Shown here: piece after piece, positions 9,452 to 18,834 of the stretch
How positions within the stretch are numbered: position 1 is the first letter of the stretch
Layout: every line of letters starts with the position of its first letter
Assembly (NCBI RefSeq): GCF_900302495.1
Contig: NZ_OMKW01000001.1
Coordinates: forward strand, 930,001-994,000
Source: Pontivivens insulae
Lineage (GTDB): Bacteria; Pseudomonadota; Alphaproteobacteria; Rhodobacterales; Rhodobacteraceae
DNA length: 64,000 bases
Direction of reading: 5' to 3'
Translations under genes and position numbers: made by a program
Notes under the pieces: model-generated
Database searches by the model: none
The model's input: the letters and a program-made list of their open reading frames with translations, nothing else
What the model was told of the DNA's origin: nothing

Positions 9452-11371
9452 ATGACTTTGGGCAATAGTAAGAATCTGCTCTTTTGGATGGCCCTGTTCG
9501 GGCTGATTATCCTGCTGTTCCAACTTTTTGACAGTGGCTCGAACACCACGCGCGCGAACCAGATGGAGTATTCCCAGTTCGTGAGTGCCGTGGAAGATGG
9601 CCGCGTGCGTGATGTTGTGCTGGATGGGGAGCGGGTCGAGGTGACGACGACCGACGGCGTTACCCGCCAGACGGTGCGTCCGGTCGAAGACCGTGAACTT
9701 TTCACCTTGTTGCGTGAAAACGACGTCGCCATTCAGGCAGAGCCGCAGCAGCAGTCCGGCTTCCTCGCGGTGCTGGCGCCATTCCTGCCAATCCTGCTTC
9801 TGATCGGTGTGTGGATTTTCTTCATGAACCGTATGCAGGGTGGTGGCAAAGGCGGAGCGATGGGCTTTGGCAAATCCAAGGCGAAGCTGCTGACCGAGAA
9901 ATCCGGTCGCGTGACGTTTGATGATGTTGCCGGCATTGATGAGGCCAAGGATGAGTTGGAGGAGATCGTGGAGTTCCTGCGCGATCCTCAGAAATTCTCC
10001 CGTCTCGGTGGCAAGATCCCTAAGGGCGCTCTGCTCGTCGGCCCTCCGGGCACTGGTAAGACCTTGCTTGCGCGGGCTATTGCTGGCGAAGCGGGTGTTC
10101 CATTCTTCACCATCTCTGGCTCTGACTTCGTCGAGATGTTTGTGGGTGTCGGTGCGAGCCGTGTGCGCGACATGTTTGAACAGGCGAAGAAGAATGCGCC
10201 CTGCATCGTGTTTATCGACGAGATCGACGCGGTTGGTCGGCACCGCGGCGCTGGCTATGGTGGCGGGAATGATGAGCGCGAGCAGACCCTCAACCAGCTT
10301 CTTGTCGAGATGGATGGTTTTGAAGCGAATGAAGGTGTGATCCTGATCGCAGCCACCAACCGCCCGGACGTCCTCGACCCCGCTCTGCTGCGCCCCGGTC
10401 GCTTCGACCGTCAGGTGCAGGTGCCGAACCCCGACATCAAGGGGCGCCAGCGCATCTTGGAAGTCCATGCACGTAAGGTGCCGCTCGGCCCTGACGTCGA
10501 TCTTCGCGTCATCGCGCGTGGCACGCCGGGCTTCTCGGGCGCGGATCTTGCCAACCTGGTTAACGAGTCTGCTCTGATGGCGGCACGTACGGGCAAGCGC
10601 TTTGTCACGATGGAAGATTTCGAGAGTGCTAAGGACAAGGTCATGATGGGGGCCGAGCGCCGCTCCATGGTCATGTCCGATGATGAGAAGAAGCTGACAG
10701 CCTATCACGAGGCGGGTCACGCCGTTGTCGGCCTGAATGTTCCGCAACACGATCCGATCCACAAGGCGACGATCATTCCGCGTGGGCGCGCATTGGGCTT
10801 GGTTTTGTCCTTGCCAGAGCGTGACCAGCTTTCAGTCACTCAGACCAAATACAAGTCCAAGATGGCAATGGCCATGGGCGGTAAGGTTGCTGAGGAATTG
10901 ATCTTCGGACCGGAAAACGTCACCTCTGGCGCGTCGTCCGACATTCAACAGATCACGCGCATTGCGCGGGCGATGGTCACGCAGTTTGGCATGTCCAAAG
11001 AGCTGGGTAACATCAACTACTCGAACGAGCAGGAAAGCTATCTTGGGCCGCAGGGGAACGGCACTTCGGCTTCCCCCGAAATGCAGGCCAAGATTGACGA
11101 GGAAGTTCGTATGTTGGTCGATGAGGCCTATAATGAGGCCAAGCGCATTCTGACAGAGAAAGCGCAAGATCTCGAAAATCTTGCGCAGGGTCTGCTCGAA
11201 TATGAGACCCTCACAGGCAACGAGATCACGAAGGTGATTGCCGGTGAGCCTCTCAACCGAGGTGTTGATGATGACGAGGATGAGGGTGGCAAGCCGTCGG
11301 TCGTGAAGATCCCGAAACTCGGCAAGCGGTCCGATGGCGGAGCTGGTGACGCTGAGCCGCAGCCAACGTGA
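9452..11371 (+). CDS. ftsH: ATP-dependent zinc metalloprotease FtsH
   Basis: Membrane-anchored AAA+ protease for quality control of membrane and regulatory proteins; 639 aa. Two N-terminal membrane segments (about 7-27 and 105-125) flank a small periplasmic domain. Walker A GPPGTGKT is near residue 196, Walker B is [12 protein letters not shown], and the SRH is [18 protein letters not shown]. The zinc site HEAGH is near residue 419. The C-terminal tail is acidic and ends in a short disordered stretch. GGGAG directly before the ATG serves as ribosome site. A methyltransferase gene follows within a few bases. Confidence 0.98.
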   Translation: MTLGNSKNLLFWMALFGLIILLFQLFDSGSNTTRANQMEYSQFVSAVEDGRVRDVVLDGERVEVTTTDGVTRQTVRPVEDRELFTLLRENDVAIQAEPQQQSGFLAVLAPFLPILLLIGVWIFFMNRMQGGGKGGAMGFGKSKAKLLTEKSGRVTFDDVAGIDEAKDELEEIVEFLRDPQKFSRLGGKIPKGALLVGPPGTGKTLLARAIAGEAGVPFFTISGSDFVEMFVGVGASRVRDMFEQAKKNAPCIVFIDEIDAVGRHRGAGYGGGNDEREQTLNQLLVEMDGFEANEGVILIAATNRPDVLDPALLRPGRFDRQVQVPNPDIKGRQRILEVHARKVPLGPDVDLRVIARGTPGFSGADLANLVNESALMAARTGKRFVTMEDFESAKDKVMMGAERRSMVMSDDEKKLTAYHEAGHAVVGLNVPQHDPIHKATIIPRGRALGLVLSLPERDQLSVTQTKYKSKMAMAMGGKVAEELIFGPENVTSGASSDIQQITRIARAMVTQFGMSKELGNINYSNEQESYLGPQGNGTSASPEMQAKIDEEVRMLVDEAYNEAKRILTEKAQDLENLAQGLLEYETLTGNEITKVIAGEPLNRGVDDDEDEGGKPSVVKIPKLGKRSDGGAGDAEPQPT

Positions 11372-11375
11372 TCGC

Positions 11376-12173
11376 GTGACCTACACAGATCCGAACAGCA
11401 ATTGGGACGCCGGGACCTATGACAGGTTCCGGCGTCTTCGTTTGCGTCCTGCACTTGATCTCTTGGCGCAGGTTCCGGCGCTACCGGATGGAGACGTGAT
11501 CGACCTCGGATGTGGAAGTGGAGCAGTCGCCGCTGATCTCCACGGCCGCTTTGCATCAGATGATCGGTGCTTAATCGGTGTCGATCGTTCGCTTGAGATG
11601 CTTGAGAAGGCGCGGGCACTCAACCTCTATGACCGTATTGATGAGGCCGATATTGCCTACTGGGCTCCGCACGCACCAGTAGCGCTCATCTTTTCGAATG
11701 CGGCCCTGCACTGGCTGCCGGATCATGAAACGCTGTTCCCGCGCTTGGCCTCGATGCTCAGCGATGGCGGGGTGATGGCCGTGCAGATGCCACGCCAGTT
11801 TGATGCGCCTTCCCATGTCCTGATACGAACCATTGCGGAGGAGCTGTTCGCACTCAGACCGAGTTCAATCGGAACGCCGCCCGTCTCGGAGCCCGCGGTG
11901 CTGTTCGATATCTGCGCCCCACTCGGCCAGGTGACGATCTGGGAGACAGAATATTGTCAGCAGCTGCCCGCAGACCCGGACGGTGCGCATCCTGTGCGCA
12001 CATTTACACGCTCGACGGCGGCGAGGCCCGTGCATAGTGCGCTTGACCCCGATCAAACGGCCCGCTTCTTTACGGCCTATGATGCCGCATTGGAGGATGC
12101 CTACCCGCGTCGCGCAGACGGTTCGGTGCTGTTTCCCTTTCGGCGGCAATTCCTGATTTTGAAGAAAGACTGA
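11376..12173 (+). CDS. Class I SAM methyltransferase, trans-aconitate methyltransferase-like
   Basis: About 265 aa. Motif I is DVIDLGCGSGAVAADL, followed by GVDRSLEMLEKAR, and the post-motif SNAALHWLPDHETLFPRL resembles Tam (trans-aconitate 2-methyltransferase) proteins. Starts are uncertain: the GTG at 11376 gives MTYTDPNSNWDAGTYDRF, matching the usual Tam beginning, and lies 5 nt after the ftsH stop. An ATG at 11334 inside ftsH would add 14 residues. The true substrate cannot be read from sequence. It may be cotranscribed with ftsH and the MOSC gene. Confidence 0.8.
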   Translation: MTYTDPNSNWDAGTYDRFRRLRLRPALDLLAQVPALPDGDVIDLGCGSGAVAADLHGRFASDDRCLIGVDRSLEMLEKARALNLYDRIDEADIAYWAPHAPVALIFSNAALHWLPDHETLFPRLASMLSDGGVMAVQMPRQFDAPSHVLIRTIAEELFALRPSSIGTPPVSEPAVLFDICAPLGQVTIWETEYCQQLPADPDGAHPVRTFTRSTAARPVHSALDPDQTARFFTAYDAALEDAYPRRADGSVLFPFRRQFLILKKD

Positions 12174-12175
12174 AC

Positions 12176-12757
12176 ATGCCCATCCTGACCGCAACAGAGA
12201 TCACCGGCACCGTCACGTGGCTGGGGCGCGTTGCTGACCGTAAGGTCTCGCTTGCCTCCGAAGCGGTCGAAGCCGTTGACGTTGGTTTTGCCGGGATCGA
12301 GGGCGAATATCATTCAGGCCTGATCCGGGAAAGCTGCTCGCGCGTGAAGACGCAATATCCAGTTGGCACGCCAATTCGTAATACGCGACAGATCTCGATC
12401 CTATCGGTTGAAGAGATGGCTGCCACAGCTCAAGCCATGGGACTGGAGCACATCGCACCGGAATGGGTGGGCGCCAGCATGATCCTTGAAGGCATCCCTG
12501 ATTTCACGCAGATTCCACCATCCTCGCGACTGTTGTTTGCCAACGGGGCCAGCATCGTTGTGGATATGGAAAACGCCCCCTGTCAGTGGCCCGCGCGGGA
12601 GATCGAAGGGCATCACCCAGGACATGGCGCGCGTTACAAGGCGGCAGCCAAGGGGCGTCGTGGGATAACCGGATGGGTCGAGGCCGAGGGGCGCATTCGA
12701 TTGGGAGAGGCCGTGCGCCTGCATGTTCCGCCCCAGAGGCTCTATCCACACCTCTGA
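12176..12757 (+). CDS. MOSC domain protein
   Basis: 193 aa. The beta-barrel MOSC (Mo-cofactor sulfurase C-terminal) fold is suggested by GFAGIEGEYHSGL, ILSVEEMAATAQAMG, PEWVGASMILEGIPDF and the CQWPAREIEG segment with the putative conserved Cys. MOSC proteins bind molybdenum cofactor or carry sulfur in related reactions; the substrate here is unknown. The gene begins 2 bp after the methyltransferase stop. It ends 178 bp before fhs, so it closes the ftsH block. Confidence 0.8.
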   Translation: MPILTATEITGTVTWLGRVADRKVSLASEAVEAVDVGFAGIEGEYHSGLIRESCSRVKTQYPVGTPIRNTRQISILSVEEMAATAQAMGLEHIAPEWVGASMILEGIPDFTQIPPSSRLLFANGASIVVDMENAPCQWPAREIEGHHPGHGARYKAAAKGRRGITGWVEAEGRIRLGEAVRLHVPPQRLYPHL

Positions 12758-12771
12758 TCGTGAGTCCAGAA

Positions 12772-12818
12772 CCCCGCGTCCGCGATGATGCGCACCGTTT
12801 CCCATTGGCGTCGCGGGG
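12772..12818. repeat. Inverted repeat in the fhs leader region
   Basis: CCCCGCG at 12772-12778 and CGCGGGG at 12812-12818 are perfectly complementary with a 33-nt spacer. They lie 118-164 bp before the fhs start and 15 bp after the MOSC stop. The element could end the upstream operon or structure the fhs leader. No T-tract follows, and no known folate/ZTP or glycine riboswitch core was recognised. Confidence 0.35.
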
Positions 12819-12935
12819 TGTGCGCTCCTGTCGCACGTGTTGTCATTTCCGTCGCAAAGGTACGTCCAACATCCTTGCGCCGCTGTTCTTGTACGGAGGA
12901 CAAAAACATCAGCACACCGCCTGAAGGACATCACC

Positions 12936-14612
12936 ATGGCTTACAAGACCGATATCGAAATCGCCCGCGAAGCGAAGAAGCGCCCGATTCAGGAAATCGG
13001 TGAGAAGCTTGGCATCGCCTGGGAGCACCTTTTGCCCTTCGGCCATGACAAGGCGAAAATCTCTGAGGAGTTCATCGCCTCGGTCAAGGATCGTCCCGAT
13101 GGAAAGCTGATCCTCGTCACCGCGATCAACCCGACCCCGGCGGGTGAGGGGAAGACGACCACGACCGTTGGTCTGGGCGACGGGCTGAACGCTATCGGAA
13201 AAAAAGCGGCGATCTGTATTCGCGAAGCCTCCCTCGGCCCATGCTTTGGCATGAAGGGTGGCGCGGCGGGCGGCGGCTATGCGCAAGTCGTCCCGATGGA
13301 GGAGATGAACCTTCACTTCACGGGCGATTTCCACGCGATCACCTCGGCACACAACCTGCTGTCCGCGATGATCGACAACCATATCTATTGGGGGAATGAG
13401 CTGGAGATTGATGAGCGTCGCGTGACCTGGCGCCGCGTGCTCGACATGAACGACCGAGCGCTGCGCGACACCGTGACCTCGCTTGGCGGCGTTGCCAATG
13501 GCTTCCCGCGCCAGACTGGTTTCGACATCACGGTGGCGTCCGAGGTTATGGCGATCCTCTGCCTTGCGACTGATTTGGACGATCTGCAAAGGCGCCTGGG
13601 CGACATCATCGTGGCCTATCGCCGTGACCGCTCCCCAATCTACGCGCGCGACATCAAGGCCGATGGCGCGATGACGGTTCTGCTGCAACAGGCGATGCAG
13701 CCGAACCTCGTGCAGACGCTGGAAAACAACCCGGCCTTCGTACATGGCGGCCCGTTCGCGAACATCGCGCATGGCTGTAACTCGGTCGTTGCGACCACCA
13801 CGGCGCTCAAGCTTGCGGACTATGTGGTGACGGAAGCGGGCTTTGGCGCGGACCTTGGCGCCGAAAAGTTCATGAACATCAAGTGCCGTAAGGCTGGCAT
13901 CGCGCCTTCCGCTGTGGTCGTCGTCGCAACGGTACGCGCGATGAAGATGAACGGTGGCGTTGCGAAGGCTGATCTGGGCGCCGAGAATGTCTCGGCGGTC
14001 GAAGCGGGCTGCCCAAACCTTGGTCGTCACATCGAGAACGTGAAGTCCTTCGGCGTGCCGGTGGTGGTCGCGATCAACCACTTCGTCACCGACACAGACG
14101 CCGAGGTACAGGCGGTGAAGGATTATGTCGCCACGCAAGGCTCCGAGGCGATCCTGTGCAAGCACTGGGCCGATGGCTCTGCCGGTGTGAAAGAGCTTGC
14201 GACCCGTGTGGCAGAGATTGCGGATGCGGATATGGCGAACTTCGCGCCCCTCTACGCGGATGAAATGCCGCTCTTTGAAAAGATCGAAACCATCGCGAAG
14301 CGCATCTACCGCGCCGACGAGGTAATCGCGGATAAGAAAATCCGCAATCAGCTCAAGGATTGGGAGGCTGCAGGCTACGGCAACCTTCCGGTTTGCATGG
14401 CGAAGACGCAGTACAGCTTCTCTACCGATCCGAACCTTCGCGGTGCGCCGACAGGCCACTCCGTGCCAATCCGTGAAGTTCGCCTGAGCGCGGGCGCAGG
14501 TTTCATCGTCGCAATCTGCGGTGAGATCATGACAATGCCCGGCCTGCCGCGCGTTCCGTCGGCCGAGCAGATCATGCTCAATGACGCGGGTGAGATCGAA
14601 GGCCTGTTCTAA
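12936..14612 (+). CDS. fhs: Formate-tetrahydrofolate ligase
   Basis: ATP + formate + THF gives 10-formyl-THF; in aerobic marine alphaproteobacteria it interconverts formate and folate C1 units from methylated compounds and serine/glycine. It has 558 aa from the ATG at 12936 ([14 protein letters not shown]), preceded by GAAGGAC. The P-loop-like [10 protein letters not shown] is at residues 67-76, with further blocks [20 protein letters not shown] and [13 protein letters not shown], and the C-terminal [16 protein letters not shown]. It leads an operon with chorismate mutase, a small membrane protein and two folD genes. Confidence 0.97.
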   Translation: MAYKTDIEIAREAKKRPIQEIGEKLGIAWEHLLPFGHDKAKISEEFIASVKDRPDGKLILVTAINPTPAGEGKTTTTVGLGDGLNAIGKKAAICIREASLGPCFGMKGGAAGGGYAQVVPMEEMNLHFTGDFHAITSAHNLLSAMIDNHIYWGNELEIDERRVTWRRVLDMNDRALRDTVTSLGGVANGFPRQTGFDITVASEVMAILCLATDLDDLQRRLGDIIVAYRRDRSPIYARDIKADGAMTVLLQQAMQPNLVQTLENNPAFVHGGPFANIAHGCNSVVATTTALKLADYVVTEAGFGADLGAEKFMNIKCRKAGIAPSAVVVVATVRAMKMNGGVAKADLGAENVSAVEAGCPNLGRHIENVKSFGVPVVVAINHFVTDTDAEVQAVKDYVATQGSEAILCKHWADGSAGVKELATRVAEIADADMANFAPLYADEMPLFEKIETIAKRIYRADEVIADKKIRNQLKDWEAAGYGNLPVCMAKTQYSFSTDPNLRGAPTGHSVPIREVRLSAGAGFIVAICGEIMTMPGLPRVPSAEQIMLNDAGEIEGLF

Positions 14613-14674
14613 GGACTGGCTGTTGACGGCAGGGGCACAAGGGGTCACGACCATGGCAACACGAAAGGACCGCC

Positions 14675-14968
14675 ATGACCGACCCTGCCACCTGCCGCAA
14701 CATGACCGAACTGCGCGCCGGGATCGACGCATTGGACATCGAATTGATGAAGCTGCTCGCCCGGCGCGTCAGCTTCATCGACCGAGCCATCGAGTTGAAA
14801 CCGGCAGAGGGTATCAAGGCGCGGGCCGAGGATCGTGTGCTGGCCGTGCTTGCCAACGCACGGCGCAACGCGACACAGCAGGGGTTCGATCCGGATTTGG
14901 CCGAGTCCCTGTGGCGCGAGATGATCGAGTGGTCCATCGCGCGCGAAGAGGTCGTTCTGGGAAAATAG
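14675..14968 (+). CDS. Chorismate mutase (AroQ class)
   Basis: 97-aa all-helical AroQ-type chorismate mutase that turns chorismate into prephenate for Phe/Tyr synthesis. Family features are LRAGIDALDIELMKLLARR (R14 and R31 as substrate-binding candidates), K42 of ELKPAEG, and the C-terminal helix LWREMIEWSIAREEV. An isochorismate-pyruvate lyase activity as in PchB cannot be excluded. The placement inside a folate C1 operon has no obvious metabolic logic, apart from the shared chorismate origin of folate. Confidence 0.85.
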   Translation: MTDPATCRNMTELRAGIDALDIELMKLLARRVSFIDRAIELKPAEGIKARAEDRVLAVLANARRNATQQGFDPDLAESLWREMIEWSIAREEVVLGK

Positions 14969-14978
14969 GAGCAGGCGT

Positions 14979-15167
14979 ATGAGCCGCAAACGTCTGCTCG
15001 CAATTCTGGCGGCGGTTGCGGGCTCCCTTCTGGTCCTGCTGGTGCTCTATGTGCGCACTGGACGATTGAGCTTCGGTGCGATCGAGGTCTGGGGATTTGC
15101 GACCGCAACCATGCTGCTTGCAGCCTTTCACTTTACCAAACCCCCACGGGATGGAGGTCGCGAATGA
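14979..15167 (+). CDS. Small two-TM membrane protein in the fhs-folD operon
   Basis: 62 aa with two hydrophobic segments, LLAILAAVAGSLLVLLVLYV (about 6-25) and a second around WGFATATMLLAAFHF (38-52). It ends in a charged tail (KPPRDGGRE). AGGAG lies 8 nt before the ATG, and the stop overlaps the folD1 start (ATGA at 15164-15167), which supports it as a real translated gene. No family recognised. Confidence 0.7.
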   Translation: MSRKRLLAILAAVAGSLLVLLVLYVRTGRLSFGAIEVWGFATATMLLAAFHFTKPPRDGGRE

Positions 15168-16060
15168 CGCGCGCAGCTCTGATCAACGGTCGCACCATCG
15201 CGGCTGAGATGCACACTCGGATAAAGGCGGAGGCCGATGCGTTGACAGCCAAGGGTTGGGCCCCGCGCCTCGTTTCTGTCAGTGTCGGAGATACTGCTGC
15301 CGCGGACATCTATGTCCGAAATCAGAAGCGAAATGCCGAAGCGGCGGGCGTCGCATTCGAGGAGCGCCGCTTTGACGAAAAAATCTCGCTGGAGCAGCTG
15401 ACTGGCGTGCTCGCCGGTCTCAACGCAGATCCGCGCGTAAATGGGATCATCATCCAACGTCCGCTGCCCGCGCATATTCCGGTGAAGGCCCTGCAGAAGG
15501 CCGTTCACCCGCTTAAGGATGTTGAGGGGATGCATCCCTCGTCGATTGGCAACATCGTCTATAACGATTTGGCGCTGGGCCCGTGCACGGCTGTTGCCGC
15601 CGTTGAAATCCTCAAGACCCTGCCGCTGAAGCTGGAGGGGCTCGACGTCACCGTCATCGGCCATTCAGAGATCGTGGGAAAGCCGATTGCCTTCCTTCTG
15701 ATGGGGCTGGGGGCGACAGTTACAGTCTGTCACCATATGACCCGTTCGGTCGCCATGCATTCTCGTGCCGCGGATGCTGTGTTCGTGGCTGTCGGCAAGC
15801 CGGGGCTGGTGACGGGCGATATGCTTAAGCCGGGCGCGGCGCTGATCGACATCGGGATCAATCGGGTCGAGACGCTGGACGGGCCGCGCACTGTAGGCGA
15901 TGCCGATATGGAAAGCTGTGCTGAGGTCGCCGGGTGGCTGACGCCCGTACCCGGCGGTGTCGGGCCTGTCACGGTGGCGGTTTTGATGCAGAACGCGGTC
16001 GCCGCAACACGGATGCAAATGGAACACTATGCCAACGCCTATATGGCCGAAGGCGCTTAA
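15164..16060 (+). CDS. folD: Divergent FolD paralogue (FolD1), probable dehydrogenase lacking cyclohydrolase residues
   Basis: 298 aa. It has the full FolD fold: the Y50 region DIYVRN, QRPLP at 98-102, a Rossmann motif at about 163-174 and the terminal [10 protein letters not shown]. Compared by eye with FolD2 and the human MTHFD1 domain, it has Gln54 where the catalytic Lys is expected (Y-x3-K), Glu121 for the Asp of DVDG, His167 for the Arg of GRS and His191 for the Ser of HSRT. The first two are central to cyclohydrolase chemistry; the last two contact the NADP 2'-phosphate. Inference: an NAD-type 5,10-methylene-THF dehydrogenase or a changed substrate, working beside FolD2. Its start overlaps the small membrane protein. 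Confidence 0.85.
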   Translation: MTRAALINGRTIAAEMHTRIKAEADALTAKGWAPRLVSVSVGDTAAADIYVRNQKRNAEAAGVAFEERRFDEKISLEQLTGVLAGLNADPRVNGIIIQRPLPAHIPVKALQKAVHPLKDVEGMHPSSIGNIVYNDLALGPCTAVAAVEILKTLPLKLEGLDVTVIGHSEIVGKPIAFLLMGLGATVTVCHHMTRSVAMHSRAADAVFVAVGKPGLVTGDMLKPGAALIDIGINRVETLDGPRTVGDADMESCAEVAGWLTPVPGGVGPVTVAVLMQNAVAATRMQMEHYANAYMAEGA

Positions 16061-16076
16061 CGATAAGGGGAACGCC

Positions 16077-16967
16077 ATGAGCGCGAAAATCATCGACGGG
16101 AAAGCCTTCGCAGCAAATGTGCGTGGGAAGGTGGCGGATCACGTTGCTCACCTCAAAGAGGTGAACGGCATCACACCCGGCCTCGCCGTGGTGCTGGTCG
16201 GGGAGGATCCGGCAAGCCAGGTCTATGTCCGCAACAAGGGCAAGCAGACCGTCGAAGTTGGCATGAACTCCATTGAGCACAAGCTGGACGCGAGCACGTC
16301 TGAGGCAGATCTTCTGGCGTTGATTGACCAACTCAACAACGACCCTGAGGTGCATGGCATCCTTTGCCAACTGCCGGTTCCTGACCATATTGATGCGGAT
16401 AAGGTTCTGGCAGCGATCAGCCCGGCGAAGGATGTCGATGGCTTCCACATCTCGAATGTTGGCCTTCTGGGGACTGGACAGAAAGCGATGGTCCCCTGCA
16501 CACCGCTTGGCTGTCTGATGATGCTGCGCGAGGAGCATGGCTCTCTATCAGGTCTCAATGCCGTGGTCGTTGGCCGCTCGAACATTGTGGGCAAGCCGAT
16601 GGCCCAACTTCTGCTGCGTGACAGTGCGACAGTGACCATTGCTCACTCTCGCACAAAGGATATCGAGGAAGTCTGTCGCCGAGCCGACATCCTCGTCGCG
16701 GCTGTTGGCCGTCCAGAGATGATCACCGGTGATTGGGTCAAGCCTGGCGCAACCGTCATCGACGTCGGTATCAACCGGATTCCGAACGGAGAGAAAACCA
16801 AACTTGTTGGTGATGTCCATTTTGACAGCGCGGTCGAGGTTGCCGGTGCCATCACACCAGTCCCCGGCGGCGTCGGTCCAATGACCATCGCCTGTTTGTT
16901 GGCCAACACGGTTACCGCCTGTTGCCGCGCGCATGGATTGGAAGAGCCAGAAGGCCTTACGGCCTAA
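16077..16967 (+). CDS. folD: Bifunctional methylene-THF dehydrogenase/methenyl-THF cyclohydrolase FolD (FolD2)
   Basis: Interconverts 5,10-methylene-THF, 5,10-methenyl-THF and 10-formyl-THF with NADP. It has 296 aa from the ATG at 16077, with AAGGGG at 16065-16070; an ATG at 16029 inside folD1 was rejected. All canonical residues are present: Y50/K54 in YVRNKGK, Q98 in QLPVP, D121 in [14 protein letters not shown] with R167, HSRT with S191, and the end [10 protein letters not shown]. It begins 16 bp after folD1, so the two paralogues are adjacent and co-oriented. It likely feeds 10-formyl-THF exchange with Fhs. Confidence 0.96.
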   Translation: MSAKIIDGKAFAANVRGKVADHVAHLKEVNGITPGLAVVLVGEDPASQVYVRNKGKQTVEVGMNSIEHKLDASTSEADLLALIDQLNNDPEVHGILCQLPVPDHIDADKVLAAISPAKDVDGFHISNVGLLGTGQKAMVPCTPLGCLMMLREEHGSLSGLNAVVVGRSNIVGKPMAQLLLRDSATVTIAHSRTKDIEEVCRRADILVAAVGRPEMITGDWVKPGATVIDVGINRIPNGEKTKLVGDVHFDSAVEVAGAITPVPGGVGPMTIACLLANTVTACCRAHGLEEPEGLTA

Positions 16968-16977
16968 GACAGTGCAT

Positions 16978-17025
16978 GGGTATTTGAGCCAATCCGAAGC
17001 TGGTTTCGGATTGGCATAAATACCC
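16978..17025. terminator. Long bidirectional hairpin between convergent operons
   Basis: GCCAATCCGAA (16988-16998) pairs perfectly with TTCGGATTGGC (17005-17015) around a 6-nt loop. Outer arms GGGTATTT (16978-16985) and AAATACCC (17018-17025) extend the stem after 2-nt internal mismatches. It lies 11 bp after the folD2 stop and just before the stop of the convergent thioesterase gene, so it would serve as a shared terminator. Confidence 0.75.
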
Positions 17026-17029
17026 CAGT

Positions 17030-17449
17030 TCAGCCGTCCAATATCATCATCGTTCCGAGCAGTCGTGCGACCTGACGGTTCTGATCATCGAAGACATCAG
17101 TTTCCACCGTCGAAACGCGGCGACCTGCGCGCAGGACACGGCCATTCGCCACCAACTGTGTGCCTTGTGCCGGCGCCATCAGATTGATCTTCATTTCAAC
17201 GGTTAGAACCGACTGATCGGCACCGATGAGGGTTTGCGCCGCGAACCCAGCCGCGCTGTCGCCGATTGCGAATGTGAGGCCAGCATGTCCATAGCCATGT
17301 TGCTGGCTCACGGCAGGGCTGATCGGAGCCTTAATCTCAAACAGGCCTGGCGCGATGGCGCTGATCGATGCCCCGAACGTCTGCATGAGGCCCTGGCGGT
17401 TGAACGCGGCCCGGCAGGCAGCCTCGAATTGGGGGTTGCGAGGGATCAT
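17030..17449 (-). CDS. PaaI-family hot-dog thioesterase
   Basis: 139 aa, hot-dog fold. The conserved HGYGHAGLTFAIGDSAAGFAA carries the PaaI-like HGG/D region, and the C-terminal half has NLMAPAQGTQLVANGRV. It probably hydrolyses acyl- or aryl-acyl-CoA; the substrate is not readable. The start at 17449 (MIPRNPQFEAACRAAF) is chosen because its ATG overlaps the TGA of pdeM by 4 nt. The longer frame to 17503 would add 18 residues overlapping pdeM. It is the last gene of the pdeM unit. Confidence 0.85.
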   Translation of the reverse strand: MIPRNPQFEAACRAAFNRQGLMQTFGASISAIAPGLFEIKAPISPAVSQQHGYGHAGLTFAIGDSAAGFAAQTLIGADQSVLTVEMKINLMAPAQGTQLVANGRVLRAGRRVSTVETDVFDDQNRQVARLLGTMMILDG

Positions 17450-18111
17450 GCAACGAGCCTTAGCGGTATGGCATGCTGTGGCGCGCGGGTCAGGCGCACG
17501 CAAGCCTCTGGCATCATGAGGTTGCTCACGGCCGGGTCGGACACCTTCAATCCGCCGGTATAGGCCCCGAAGGCGGGGAGGATCAGCCGCGTCGCGTCAC
17601 TGAGAAAACAGGCGGAACTGACCCGCCGTCCGCGCAGGGTCAGACTGGCCTTGGGGTGATAGTGGCCCGAAACCTCTCCGGGTGGCGTGCCCGGTTCTGC
17701 GACATGGCGGAAGGTCAGGCTGTTGATACTCGCCTCGAACAGATGTTCCCCGCCCAGATCGGTGGGGCCGGGATCGTGGTTGCCCTCGATCCAGATCCAG
17801 CGCCGACCGGCCATCAGCGTTAGAAGATGGCGCCGCGCCGCTTCGGCCAGCCTGTCGAGCGCGTCCAGGTCGTCGAAACTGTCGCCAAGACAGATTACCG
17901 TCGCCGGATCGTGGCGCGCGATCTCGGCGGAGAGGCGATCCAGCGTCTCCCGCGTGTCATAAGGCGGCAAGAGCGCGCCGCCGCGCCGCGCGATCCGCTC
18001 GGACTTGCCCAGATGCAGATCGGAGACGCAGAGCAGCCGCTCCGCCGCCCAATAGAGGGCGCCGCTTTCAAGCGCGTCCAGATCGGCAGTATGGAATCTG
18101 AAAGGGGCCAT
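17446..18111 (-). CDS. pdeM: Ligase-associated DNA damage response endonuclease PdeM
   Basis: Calcineurin-type metallophosphoesterase of the bacterial ligase-associated repair set (Lhr helicase, PdeM, ATP-dependent ligase, MBL exonuclease). It has 221 aa. The metal motifs are complete: DLHLGK (D31, H33), GDSFDD (D77), GNHD (N111, H112) and GHYHPK (H150, H152). The short length and gene neighbours favour PdeM over a generic phosphatase. It is separated from the helicase gene by a HAD hydrolase; neither the ligase nor the MBL exonuclease lies in the window. Confidence 0.88.
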   Translation of the reverse strand: MAPFRFHTADLDALESGALYWAAERLLCVSDLHLGKSERIARRGGALLPPYDTRETLDRLSAEIARHDPATVICLGDSFDDLDALDRLAEAARRHLLTLMAGRRWIWIEGNHDPGPTDLGGEHLFEASINSLTFRHVAEPGTPPGEVSGHYHPKASLTLRGRRVSSACFLSDATRLILPAFGAYTGGLKVSDPAVSNLMMPEACVRLTRAPQHAIPLRLVA

Positions 18112-18132
18112 GGCCGATACAAAGCAGGAACA

Positions 18133-18810
18133 TCAAGGTTTTGTAAAGGTCTCCCGCAAGAGTTCGGGCAGGGCGGTGACGGACGGAAGGCGGTGTAGGC
18201 GCGGATGATCCGGCAGGGGAGCATCCTCATGCGCCCAGGTCGTCTCATAGGGGATGTGAACAGCGTTTGCGCCTGCCTCCAGCGCCGGAAGAATGTCAGA
18301 ACGCGGGGAGTTGCCGATCATCATCGCCGGTCGATCGCCGAAGAGGCGGCGGTAGGTGCCTGCGGATTTTTCGCTCACGATATGTACCTGGGTGAAGTGC
18401 TCGCCTAGGCCGGAGGCGGCAACCTTACGCTCTTGATCGAATAGGTCGCCCTTGGTGATGATCCAGAGGGTGTGGCTGGCCGACAGGCTTTCAATCGTTT
18501 CCTCCACCCCGGGAAGCAGATCGACTGGATGGGCCAACATCTCTCGCCCCAGATGCAGCAGGTCGGCAAGCAGGGGCTGTGGCACACGTTGCTCGGTCAC
18601 CTCTAACGCCGTCTCGATCATTGAGAGTGTGAAGCCCTTCACGCCGTAGCCGTAAAGCGCGAGGTTGCGTTTCTCCGTCGCGGCCAATCGCTGCGCGAGA
18701 TTGCTGCCCTCGCAATAAGGGGCCAGCAGGTCGGCAAACCGCGCTTCAGTCATCTGAAAGACGCTCTCATTGTGCCAAAGCGTGTCGTCCGCATCGAAGG
18801 CCAGGATCAT
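18133..18810 (-). CDS. HAD-superfamily hydrolase
   Basis: 225 aa. Motif I is FDADDTLW (nucleophile D6, acid D8), motif II is the Thr of IITKGD, motif III a Lys in the SEKSAGTYRR region, and motif IV GNSPRSDILPA. The helical cap between motifs I and II indicates subclass I, of the nucleotidase/haloacid dehalogenase type. It lies between pdeM and the Lhr helicase on the same strand with gaps of 21 and 24 bp. A DNA-end or nucleotide phosphatase role is possible but only by position. Confidence 0.85.
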   Translation of the reverse strand: MILAFDADDTLWHNESVFQMTEARFADLLAPYCEGSNLAQRLAATEKRNLALYGYGVKGFTLSMIETALEVTEQRVPQPLLADLLHLGREMLAHPVDLLPGVEETIESLSASHTLWIITKGDLFDQERKVAASGLGEHFTQVHIVSEKSAGTYRRLFGDRPAMMIGNSPRSDILPALEAGANAVHIPYETTWAHEDAPLPDHPRLHRLPSVTALPELLRETFTKP

Positions 18811-18834
18811 TGCGTCTTAACCTTACCAGAGCGT

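Noticed and set aside
9431-10762. 443-codon open frame antisense to ftsH
   Set aside because: Same reasoning: shadow of the ftsH codon bias; the protein is rich in His/Arg with no family resemblance.
12758-12935. ZTP (pfl) or glycine riboswitch before fhs
   Set aside because: Only CCGCCTG resembles the ZTP 3' part; the GxCUGGCG and GGAGCGACC core is absent, and no glycine-aptamer core was seen.
12909-14732. 607-codon open frame antisense to fhs
   Set aside because: Frame complementary to a highly conserved enzyme gene in G+C-rich DNA; no domain-like content, no ribosome site.
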